NCBI GenBank assembly: GCA_030597435.1
Contig: JAUVRV010000125.1
Span: forward strand, 1 to 7,291
Reading direction: 5' to 3'
DNA from: Gemmatimonadales bacterium
Lineage (GTDB): Bacteria; Gemmatimonadota; Gemmatimonadetes; Gemmatimonadales; GWC2-71-9
DNA: 7,291 bases
Shown: positions 1 through 5,374 of the stretch, piece by piece
Numbering within the stretch: the stretch's first letter is position 1
Layout of the letters: every line of letters starts with the position of its first letter
Position numbers and translations under genes: made by a program
The notes under the pieces: generated by a model
Told to the model about the DNA's origin: nothing
The model's input: only the letters and a program-made list of their open reading frames with translations
Database searches by the model: none

Positions 1-1
1 C

Positions 2-184
2 GTGCCGATCGTCTCATATTGGAAGAAGATCGACTTTAACGGTATCGTGCTGGGCGTCCCCGACACACCCGGGCTCCTCATTGCGGTGGCCGTACTGGTG
101 ATGGCAGTTGGAATCGCTGGTTCGGTCGGCCCGGCCAGGCGGGGGCTAAAAGTAGAGCCAACGGAGGCGCTGCGGGCTGAGTGA
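2..184 (+). CDS. ABC transporter permease, FtsX/MacB-like, C-terminal fragment (cut by window edge)
   Basis: Only the last 60 codons are present and the reading frame is open at the left edge, so the GTG at position 2 is not taken as a real start. A hydrophobic run near residues 29-43 (LLIAVAVLVMAVGIA) is the last transmembrane helix. It is followed by a short cytoplasmic tail, ARRGLKVEPTEALRAE, which matches the usual ending of FtsX/MacB-type permeases ('..A.R.DP.EALR.E'). Such proteins form the membrane part of ABC systems that export or move substrates in the envelope. The large stand-alone paralogue families of Acidobacteria and Gemmatimonadota (ADOP type) end in the same way. Substrate and partner ATPase cannot be inferred from this fragment. 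The stop is separated by one base from a following ATG (186). Confidence 0.85.
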   Translation: MPIVSYWKKIDFNGIVLGVPDTPGLLIAVAVLVMAVGIAGSVGPARRGLKVEPTEALRAE

Positions 185-185
185 G

Positions 186-296
186 ATGAAAGCGTTCCTG
201 CGCGGTAGTGTTCCTGTCCAACTTGTTGGTGTGACACTGCTATCGATGATCCCCACGTTGCACGCGCAGAATTCGAGCGTAGCACCAGTCCGATAA
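186..296 (+). pseudogene. Signal-peptide-only ORF, probable relic of an exported protein
   Basis: An ATG one base after the permease stop opens 36 codons ending in TAA. The product has a basic start (MKAFLRG), a hydrophobic stretch (VQLVGVTLLSMIPT) and a plausible signal-peptidase site, LHA|QN. After the cleavage point only about eight residues remain. This looks like the 5' end of a secreted-protein gene whose body has been lost or frameshifted. Shifting frame at about position 281 extends the reading by 22 codons (STSPITPSRGMKYDNGRHE..), but I recognise no family in it. No clear ribosome binding site precedes the ATG apart from the permease tail. It could instead be a real tiny membrane peptide translationally coupled to the permease; the sequence does not decide. 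Confidence 0.35.
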
Positions 297-594
297 CGCC
301 TTCGAGGGGCATGAAGTACGACAACGGACGACACGAACTCGCGGTTTGACAACAAGATGTAACGAAATGATGTAATACGTGGCCCGCCTCTTAATCAGTA
401 GGTTGACGACTACCACGTTCGCGGCAGTCGTCCGCTCGCGTCACCTCGATGGCTTACGCGATCTCGGTTCCGCTCCGCGTCGGGGTTCGAGTGGCTCCTT
501 TGTTCACAAGTGCCAGATCCTACAATCACGCACCGGCAACTTCTCTACCACCGGACCAGTTCCCCGGGTGCGCGCTTCGCGGGCACGCATTCCC
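297..594. other. Non-coding or degraded stretch, no recognisable gene
   Basis: I find no ORF here with a recognisable family, good start or ribosome binding site. A frame on the plus strand is open from 379 to 765, but its first 70 or so codons (rich in R, S and T, without familiar motifs) do not resemble a protein family. Only its later part, annotated separately, carries a kinase signature. No terminator-like hairpin with a T tract, tRNA or repeat was noticed. The stretch is best read as decayed sequence between the permease and the TPR gene. Confidence 0.5.
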
Positions 595-693
595 GGCGTC
601 GACGATCCCTACATCCTGTCGCTGCACGATTCGGGCGAGGCAGCTGGGCCCCCATACTACGTGATACCGTATGTGAAGGGTGAGTCGTTGCGC
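595..693 (+). pseudogene. Relic of a Ser/Thr protein kinase domain (PknB-like)
   Basis: In the frame with codons starting at 601, the translation DDPYILSLHDSGEAAG followed by PPYYVIPYVKGESLR matches the segment of bacterial eukaryotic-type Ser/Thr kinases that runs from the end of helix C through strands 4 and 5 to the hinge. The usual form is 'L.HPHILPLHDSGEA.G..YYVMPYVEGESLRDRL'. Everything a kinase needs around it is missing: upstream there is no glycine-rich loop or VAIK lysine, and after ESLR the frame runs into unrelated sequence and stops at 765, with no HRD or DFG motif. The fragment is therefore a non-functional remnant. The match is from memory of the family consensus, but it spans about 30 residues in one frame. 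Most of this family are membrane kinases with C-terminal WD40, PASTA or TPR sensor regions; which type this was cannot be said. Confidence 0.65.
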
Positions 694-709
694 CTCTCTG
701 CCTCTCTCA

Positions 710-727
710 TTGTGAAAATCTTCACAA
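710..727. promoter_or_regulatory. CRP/FNR-like palindromic operator
   Basis: The sequence TTGTGAAAATCTTCACAA is an inverted repeat with perfect 7-bp arms and a 4-bp centre. It contains TGTGA-N6-TCACA, which is exactly the consensus half-site arrangement of CRP-family regulators in E. coli. It lies 79 bases before the start codon of the TPR gene. A possible -10 hexamer, TATAGT (761-766), follows, but no good -35 is visible, as would suit an activator-dependent promoter. The centre of the site (718.5) is about 55 bases upstream of the start predicted from that -10. This is not the classical -41.5 or -61.5 phasing, so either the start site differs or the site acts in another way. Confidence 0.45.
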
Positions 728-806
728 GCAAAAGTCGTAGCTATTCATACGCCGAGCGACTATAGTTCTCGCGCTACGGATCACTAGAGCGTCCAAGGAG
801 CCAACA

Positions 807-2441
807 ATGAGAATGCATCTTCACGCAGCCGCTGCATCGTCGCTGGTACTCATCGCGACGACCGCGATACCCGCTGCCAGTCAGGACCTCACCCGCATGG
901 AAGGCCTCGGCAGCCTAACGTTTCCCAACTCGGGAGCACCCGCTGCCCAGAATGACTTCATGCGCGGTGTGCTGCTGCTTCACAGTTTCGAGTACGATCA
1001 CGCGGCCGAGGCGTTCCGGAAGGCCCAGGAGATCGATCCGGACTTCGCGATGGCGTATTGGGGCGAGACGATGACGTACACGCACCCACTGTGGAACCAA
1101 AAGGACACGGACGCGGCGTTGGCAGCACTGGCCCGGTACGCGCCTACCAAAGAGGAGCGTGCGGCTAAGGCACCCACAGAACGAGAGCGGCGATACCTTT
1201 CGGCGGTGGACGTCTTGTACGGCCAGGGAGCGAAGGCCGCGCTGGACACGCTTTACTCGATCGAGATGGGGAAACTGACTGCGGCGTATCCGGACGACTT
1301 CGAGGCCAAGGCGTTCTACTCATTGTCCCTCATGGGATTGAGCCAGGGTAATCGAAACGTGCCGACCTACGTGGAGGCAGGAGCAATGGCGTTGGCCCTG
1401 TTCCAGACGAACAGCGACCATCCCGGCGCCGCCCACTACACGATCCACGCCTTCGACGATCCGACGCACGCCATCCTGGCCATGCCTGCGGCGCAGGCGT
1501 ACGGGCCTATGGCTCCCGACGCAGCGCACGCACAGCACATGACCACGCACATCTTCCTCGCCAGGGGCATGTGGGACGATGTGGTGGCAGCGAACATCCG
1601 TGCCGACGCTGTCACGGACCGCAACTTGGCGGCTCGAGATCTGCCACCGACCTCTTGCGGTCACTACAACGAGTGGCTCATGTACGGCTATCAACAGCAG
1701 GGGCGCTACGGCGACGCCGAGACGTTGCTCATGAACTGTTTCGCACAGGCACGCGACGAGCGACTCCCCGCTTCAAGGCGGCAGGCAGCCGAACGGTCTT
1801 ACGCCTACATGCGCAGCTTGAACCTGGCGGATACGCGGGCTTGGGACGGCACACCGGCCACCTCGGAGATCGACGTCAGCGACTCGCCCACGGTGGTGCA
1901 GCTAATGCAGGCGTGGGGCAGCGGCGTCACCGCACTGCAGCGCGGAGATCGGTCGAACGCAGAGAAATACTACACCTTCATAAAGGAAACGGGCAGGAAC
2001 GTCGAAGCCGAGTGGGAGAGTCCGTACGTGCCAGTGTGGCAGGGCACGCTGAACGCGTTACTATTGGCCGAGGCCGGGGATGCCGAGGCTGCCCTGCTCG
2101 CCGCCAAAGGCGCTGCCGATTACGAAGCGTCGCTGCCTGTGGACTTCGGCCCGCCGATCGCGTTCAAGCCGGCTCGTGAGTTGGAGGGCGAGATACTTCT
2201 CTCCCAGGGTCATGTCGAGGACGCTCTAATGGCGTTCGAGATGGCGCTGGCCCGGACACCCAACCGGATTTTGAGCCTGGCGGGTTATGCCGCGGCTGCC
2301 GCCGCCGCTGGCCGAGAAGCCGACGCCGCAACCGCGTACCGCGAACTCGCGGAGCTTCTCACCGGTGCCGACGTCGAAATGCCGGAAGCCCGCCAGGCCA
2401 AAACGTTTATCGCGAGCCGATCCAAGCGTACCGGGGGGTAG
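807..2441 (+). CDS. Exported tetratricopeptide-repeat protein of unknown function
   Basis: The ATG at 807 has a good ribosome binding site, AAGGAG (795-800), six bases away. The 544-aa product begins with a signal peptide (hydrophobic core about residues 8-22, likely cleavage near AAS|QD at 25/26), so it acts outside the cytoplasm. TPR-like helix pairs are visible at about 48-90 (EYDHAAEAFRKAQEIDPDFAMAYWG), 291-316, 365-395, 411-436 and 458-515. The most conserved-looking core is residues 204-260, with HPGAAHYTIHAFDDP and AHAQHMTTHIFLARGMWDD. These His-rich motifs recur in a family of uncharacterised TPR proteins of Gemmatimonadota, Acidobacteria and others. Histidines 205, 210, 214, 221, 241, 244, 248 and 286 could bind a metal, but that is inference. 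The protein probably serves as a periplasmic or surface protein-interaction scaffold. It is transcribed alone, with decayed sequence upstream and a convergent gene downstream. A CRP-like site lies 79 bases upstream. Confidence 0.9.
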   Translation: MRMHLHAAAASSLVLIATTAIPAASQDLTRMEGLGSLTFPNSGAPAAQNDFMRGVLLLHSFEYDHAAEAFRKAQEIDPDFAMAYWGETMTYTHPLWNQKDTDAALAALARYAPTKEERAAKAPTERERRYLSAVDVLYGQGAKAALDTLYSIEMGKLTAAYPDDFEAKAFYSLSLMGLSQGNRNVPTYVEAGAMALALFQTNSDHPGAAHYTIHAFDDPTHAILAMPAAQAYGPMAPDAAHAQHMTTHIFLARGMWDDVVAANIRADAVTDRNLAARDLPPTSCGHYNEWLMYGYQQQGRYGDAETLLMNCFAQARDERLPASRRQAAERSYAYMRSLNLADTRAWDGTPATSEIDVSDSPTVVQLMQAWGSGVTALQRGDRSNAEKYYTFIKETGRNVEAEWESPYVPVWQGTLNALLLAEAGDAEAALLAAKGAADYEASLPVDFGPPIAFKPARELEGEILLSQGHVEDALMAFEMALARTPNRILSLAGYAAAAAAAGREADAATAYRELAELLTGADVEMPEARQAKTFIASRSKRTGG

Positions 2442-2444
2442 TTG

Positions 2445-2488
2445 CTGGTTGTATGAGCGCTCACCTGACCAGTTGACTGCGGCACTGG
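2445..2488 (+). terminator. Possible hairpin region 3' of the TPR gene (weak)
   Basis: Just after the TPR stop codon, CTGGT (2445-2449) can pair with ACCAG (2468-2472) around the perfect palindrome TGAGCGCTCA (2454-2463). CCAGT (2469-2473) can alternatively pair with ACTGG (2484-2488). The two pairings exclude each other. No T tract follows, so this is not a classical intrinsic terminator. It could be a 3' stabilising structure or chance. The remaining gap to the convergent helicase gene (to 2667) holds one further small hairpin, GCGCC-AAGA-GGCGC at 2611-2624, also without a T tract. Confidence 0.25.
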
Positions 2489-2667
2489 AAGGTCGCTACA
2501 AGCCTTCCCACCGAACTGCCAACCTCCGAGGACTCGGCCGCCAGGCGGTTGATGTTCAATCGCGTCGAGGCACTCGCCGATGGAGGCGTCAATATCGAAG
2601 GCTGTGAGATGCGCCAAGAGGCGCGCTTCGCAGGCGCACATCCCCAAGACACTGGTCTCCTCAAAGG

Positions 2668-3894
2668 TTACCGTCTCCGTGCACCTCCGCGTCGAGCCCT
2701 CACCGATGGTCCCTGCTGTCGTGCCAATTCCGGGCGCTCCCATGGCTGCATCGGTTCGATGGCGGGCTCGAAACCAGGTACTGTCTCGCGCGGAAAACTG
2801 GTGCCAATCAGCTTTTCGACGTCGGTCATCAGCAGCCACTCGTCGGGTGACATCAGCGTCAGCGCTACCCCGTTCGCACCGGCACGTGCGGTCCGGCCGA
2901 CCCGGTGTATGTACACCTCGGGATCTGCGGGCACGTCGTAATTCACGACCATGACGATGTTGTCGACGTCGATACCGCGTGCGGCAACATCCGTCGCAAT
3001 CAGGATCGGGGCCTTGCCCTCCTTGAAATGATTGAGCGCCTTGTCCCGCAACTGCTGGGTCTTGCCACCGTGCATGGCGGCCACGCGAGTACCTTCGGTC
3101 CGGAGCTGACGGGCCAGCCGGTCCGCTCCGTGCTTGGTCCGCGTGAAAACGAGGGTGCGGCCTCCATCGGGCAACTCCTGTAACAAGCGGGAAAGCGCCC
3201 GCCACTTCTCGGGTTTGTCAACCGCTACCAGAACGTGCTGGACACCATCCGCCGTGGCAGTACGCCTGCCAATCTTTACCTCTGCGGGTCTATTCAATGC
3301 CCGTCGTGCTAGACGATCGACGTCACCCGAGATCGTGGCCGAAAACAGCATCGTCTGACGGACGGCTGGTAGTGTGTCGAGGATCCGGTTCACGTCGGGC
3401 GCGAATCCCATATCGAGCATCCGATCTGCCTCGTCGAGCACTAGCACCTCGAGGTTGGAGCTGTCGACATGCCCACGCTGAATGTGGTCAAGCAGGCGTC
3501 CGGGAGTGGCAACAACGATGTCCACCCCTGCTCTGAGTGCGCGGGTCTGCGGCCCCAACGCAACACCGCCGTACACGGCGGCGGCCTTTGTCTTACAGTG
3601 GCGTCCGTAGTCTTTCGCGCAGAGCAGTACCTGCTCGGCCAATTCGCGCGTGGGTACCAGGATCAGGGCGCGGAGCGAACCCCGGGGCTTTTCCCTAATG
3701 CGCTGGAGTATGGGCAGCAGAAACGCCGCGGTCTTGCCGGTGCCGGTCTGGGCAGAACCGACCACATCGCGGCCCGCTAGACCTAGAGGGATTGCTTCTT
3801 GCTGCACCGGGGTGGGCTCGCTATATCCTTGCTCCGCGACTGCCCGTAGCAGTTCCGGCGCGAGCCCGAGTGATTCGAATGATACGTCGGTCAA
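2668..3894 (-). CDS. rhlE: DEAD-box ATP-dependent RNA helicase, RhlE type
   Basis: This cytoplasmic helicase unwinds short RNA duplexes using ATP and typically acts in ribosome assembly or RNA turnover. All core motifs are present (numbering from the TTG start, 408 aa): Q motif GYSEPTPVQ 23-31, motif I AQTGTGKT 48-55, PTRELA 81-86, GG 109-110, TPGR 130-133, DEAD 154-157, SAT 185-187, LVFTRTK 248-254, ATDVAARGID 300-309 and HRVGRTARAG 330-339. A short basic tail (RARRGGARRR) follows, as in RhlE proteins. I chose the TTG at 3894 because GAGGAGG (3907-3901) sits six bases before it and the protein then begins TDVSFESLGL, the normal start of the family. Starting at 3942 would add 16 residues (MVSPRAGVCVHLRRSS) that cover the ribosome binding site and look non-coding. 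The gene appears to be monocistronic. Confidence 0.95.
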   Translation of the reverse strand: MTDVSFESLGLAPELLRAVAEQGYSEPTPVQQEAIPLGLAGRDVVGSAQTGTGKTAAFLLPILQRIREKPRGSLRALILVPTRELAEQVLLCAKDYGRHCKTKAAAVYGGVALGPQTRALRAGVDIVVATPGRLLDHIQRGHVDSSNLEVLVLDEADRMLDMGFAPDVNRILDTLPAVRQTMLFSATISGDVDRLARRALNRPAEVKIGRRTATADGVQHVLVAVDKPEKWRALSRLLQELPDGGRTLVFTRTKHGADRLARQLRTEGTRVAAMHGGKTQQLRDKALNHFKEGKAPILIATDVAARGIDVDNIVMVVNYDVPADPEVYIHRVGRTARAGANGVALTLMSPDEWLLMTDVEKLIGTSFPRETVPGFEPAIEPMQPWERPELARQQGPSVRARRGGARRR

Positions 3895-3930
3895 AGACGA
3901 CCTCCTCAAATGTACGCAAACACCCGCACG

Positions 3931-3949
3931 CGGTGACACCACGTCACCG
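3931..3949. promoter_or_regulatory. Perfect inverted repeat in the rhlE leader
   Basis: CGGTGACACCACGTCACCG has perfect 7-bp arms around a 5-bp centre. It ends 24 bases before the GAGGAGG ribosome binding site of the helicase gene and 37 bases before its TTG start. It could be a DNA operator for a dimeric repressor, or a stem-loop in the 5' untranslated RNA. No T tract follows on either strand, so a terminator is unlikely. A convincing -35/-10 pair for the helicase was not found, so its position relative to the transcript start is unknown. Confidence 0.4.
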
Positions 3950-4192
3950 GAACGCTGTGCTGCACTTGGCTGTCTGAACCTGAGGAGTGAATCGACGTTA
4001 CTGATGAGTGTCGGTGCCCAATCCTAAGCGGGGACCGTTCAACAGAAGTGGAATGATACCAGCTTGCGGTTCGTGTTACAGAGAGTAAAGCTAATCAGGG
4101 CCATATGATAGCGCTAGTGGGGTGGCTTCTGGTGCGACGAACACACTCATATTAGTTTGCATGAGCCAATAACTGCGAAAGGGGCGGGGCGT

Positions 4193-4390
4193 ATGGGGAG
4201 ACCTGGTCCAGCCACACAAGCGAAACGTGCGCGCGAGCGGGCCAAGCAAGAGAAGCGCAAGGCCAAGGAGGAGCGTCGCGCACTGAGGAAAGAACTGAAA
4301 GTTCAGAAAGCACAGCAGATAGGCGACTCTGACGAGGACCCAGATATCGCTGGGATAGTCCCAGGCCCTCAGGAACTCCTCGAATACTGA
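4193..4390 (+). CDS. Small highly charged conserved-type protein of unknown function
   Basis: The product is 65 aa. The ATG at 4193 is preferred over a TTG at 4157 because it has an AAAGGGG stretch (4178-4184) eight bases upstream and begins MGRPGPATQAKRARE, which resembles the start of small bacterial proteins of the form 'MGRPG..T..KR.RE..RQE'. The protein has two parts. Residues 8-39 are very rich in Lys, Arg and Glu and should form a single charged helix or coiled coil. Residues 44-65 are acidic and end with DSDEDPDIAGIVPGPQELLEY, where 'DPDIAGIVPGPQ' looks like a conserved tail. The basic half suggests binding to nucleic acid or the ribosome, but this is inference. I know of no assigned function. 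It has no signal peptide. The upstream gap (3950-4192) contains a TATGAT hexamer at 4104-4109 but no good -35 partner. Confidence 0.75.
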   Translation: MGRPGPATQAKRARERAKQEKRKAKEERRALRKELKVQKAQQIGDSDEDPDIAGIVPGPQELLEY

Positions 4391-4438
4391 AGCAGGACGT
4401 GATGGAATCGGCCGGTGCGGCGGTGGAACGGTACGAAC

Positions 4439-4464
4439 GTCAGCCCGCTCGGTCCCGGGCTGAT
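4439..4464. terminator. Hairpin between convergent genes, possible bidirectional terminator
   Basis: TCAGCCCG (4440-4447) pairs perfectly with CGGGCTGA (4456-4463) around an 8-base loop, and a G-T pair (4439/4464) can extend the stem. It sits between the stop of the 65-aa gene (4390) and the stop of the convergent minus-strand ORF (4470), the expected place for a shared terminator. Neither side carries a clear T tract, so termination would be weak or factor-assisted. Confidence 0.4.
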
Positions 4465-4469
4465 CCGAT

Positions 4470-4769
4470 CTAAGGCGTTAGCCCGACCGCTCGCGGCGCG
4501 ACAACTAGCTGCTGACACAGCGAATCCTTGGTCATGTGCCGGAAGTGCAGCATTCCCTTAGAATACCGTATCTCACCGCTCTCGGATCTGAACCTGGTGT
4601 GCATCCCACCCTGGACTCGTCCGCCGCGGCCCATCCGTGTCCGGTACCCCACGTACCACTTCTCTTTTTCATGCACGAGCAATCGCTCGGCGTCACAGAA
4701 GAGTTCCTTGACCCGAACTGAAGTGAGCGGCACTTGATCTGCGTCTTCGTCCACGTCGGTGACTAGCAC
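4470..4769 (-). CDS. Unrecognised ORF downstream of cspA; start uncertain
   Basis: From the GTG at 4769 the product is 99 aa. The same frame stays open, without ATG, GTG or TTG, back to 4865, where a CTG codon overlaps the cspA stop as CTGA. That longer reading has 131 codons. It adds a stretch beginning KYQDRFGHEWSVGEQ and continuing through VTFTCGDF, which looks as protein-like as the rest. A CTG at 4802, preceded by GAGAGG, is another possible start. Codon choice is similar to neighbouring genes and the composition is that of a soluble protein: DVDEDADQVPLTSVRVKELF, then KEKWYVGYRTRMGRGGRV, HTRFRSESGEIRYSKGMLHF. I recognise no family. There is no signal peptide or membrane segment. The position suggests transcription together with cspA. 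The missing standard start codon could mean a non-canonical start, a gene that has lost its start, or chance. Confidence 0.45.
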   Translation of the reverse strand: MLVTDVDEDADQVPLTSVRVKELFCDAERLLVHEKEKWYVGYRTRMGRGGRVQGGMHTRFRSESGEIRYSKGMLHFRHMTKDSLCQQLVVAPRAVGLTP

Positions 4770-4861
4770 GAAATCGCCGCATGTGAACGTTACCCCCTTC
4801 AGTTTGCCTCTCTTCCGCTGCTCGCCGACCGACCACTCGTGGCCGAATCGATCTTGATACT

Positions 4862-5074
4862 TCAGCCGTCGACCTTGGTGACGTTTTCGGCGGCGGGGCC
4901 CTTGTCGCCCTGTACGACGTCGAACTCTACCCGCTCACCTTCGTTGAGGGTCTTGAACCCACTTCCTTGGATGGCCGAATGATGGACAAAGCAATCCTTC
5001 TCACCATCGTCACGGGTGATGAAGCCAAAACCCTTGCTGGGGTTGAACCACTTCACCGTTCCTTGGATCGGCAT
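4862..5074 (-). CDS. cspA: Cold-shock domain protein (CspA family)
   Basis: This 70-aa single-domain protein binds single-stranded RNA and DNA and acts as an RNA chaperone in the cytoplasm. It shows the family pattern throughout: start MPIQGTVKWFNPSKGFGFI, RNP1 KGFGFI at 14-19, RNP2 FVHHSAI at 29-35, and C-terminus GPAAENVTKVDG. The length is standard. Residue 28 is Cys where many relatives have Val or Ile, a mild variation. The ATG is supported by AAGGAG (5087-5082) seven bases upstream. About 110 bases separate the gene from the terminator of the upstream yjbQ transcript, so it should have its own promoter and a fairly long leader, common for this family. The unknown ORF at 4769-4470 follows on the same strand. 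Numbered paralogues (cspB, cspC and so on) cannot be told apart here. Confidence 0.95.
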   Translation of the reverse strand: MPIQGTVKWFNPSKGFGFITRDDGEKDCFVHHSAIQGSGFKTLNEGERVEFDVVQGDKGPAAENVTKVDG

Positions 5075-5181
5075 GTACCCACTCCTTATGTTCTGTTGAT
5101 GTTCGTCGGAGTGCGGTCTTGCCCGGACTCACCGATCGATCATCAGGCTTCGCGGTATGACCCCCGCGCTGGGCTACGACA

Positions 5182-5195
5182 CCTCAGTATTGAGG
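5182..5195. repeat. Short inverted repeat CCTCA-GTAT-TGAGG upstream of cspA
   Basis: The perfect 5-bp arms around a 4-bp centre lie just beyond the T tract of the yjbQ terminator, about 108 bases upstream of the cspA start codon. It may be an operator or the beginning of the cspA leader structure. With arms this short it may also be chance. Confidence 0.25.
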
Positions 5196-5201
5196 CTGGC
5201 C

Positions 5202-5240
5202 AAAAAAACGGGGGGCCTGCGCGTTTGCCAGGTCCCCGTT
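5202..5240 (-). terminator. Strong Rho-independent terminator of the yjbQ transcript
   Basis: Read on the minus strand, AACGGGG (5240-5234) and CCTG (5232-5229) pair with CAGG (5219-5216) and CCCCGTT (5213-5207). The loop is 9 bases with a small internal bulge. The stem is followed at once by a run of Ts (A5208 to A5202 on the plus strand; the last stem bases overlap the run). GC-rich stem plus T tract is the classical arrangement. It lies 134 bases past the yjbQ stop and before cspA, so it separates the two transcripts. Confidence 0.85.
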
Positions 5241-5374
5241 GGATGCTCGCTGGTAACTCGACGTCACTACAAGCGCTGTGTCACGTGACGCCCAAAGAAG
5301 ATAACCTGATGGTACGCCTGCTGGGTAGTGGCCGCAATTGACCGCCATCTGCGACCTGGTATCTGACAGGCTCG

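Noticed and set aside
379..765. 128-codon plus-strand ORF taken as a complete gene
   Set aside because: Only its 595-693 part resembles a known domain; the rest has no family features, no ribosome binding site, and the kinase piece is far too short to function.
2439..2641. Minus-strand reading MCACEARLLAHLTAFDIDASIGECLDAI in the gap between the TPR gene and rhlE
   Set aside because: It looks mildly protein-like and starts with an ATG at 2641, but the frame runs on antisense through the end of the TPR gene, has no ribosome binding site I can identify, and matches no family I know.
2285..3205. 306-codon minus-strand ORF overlapping rhlE and the TPR gene
   Set aside because: It is a shadow of the helicase gene in another frame: Arg-rich, low complexity, and antisense to the TPR gene.
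4157..4192. TTG start for the 65-aa charged protein
   Set aside because: The ATG at 4193 has a better-placed purine-rich ribosome binding site and gives the expected MGRPG start.
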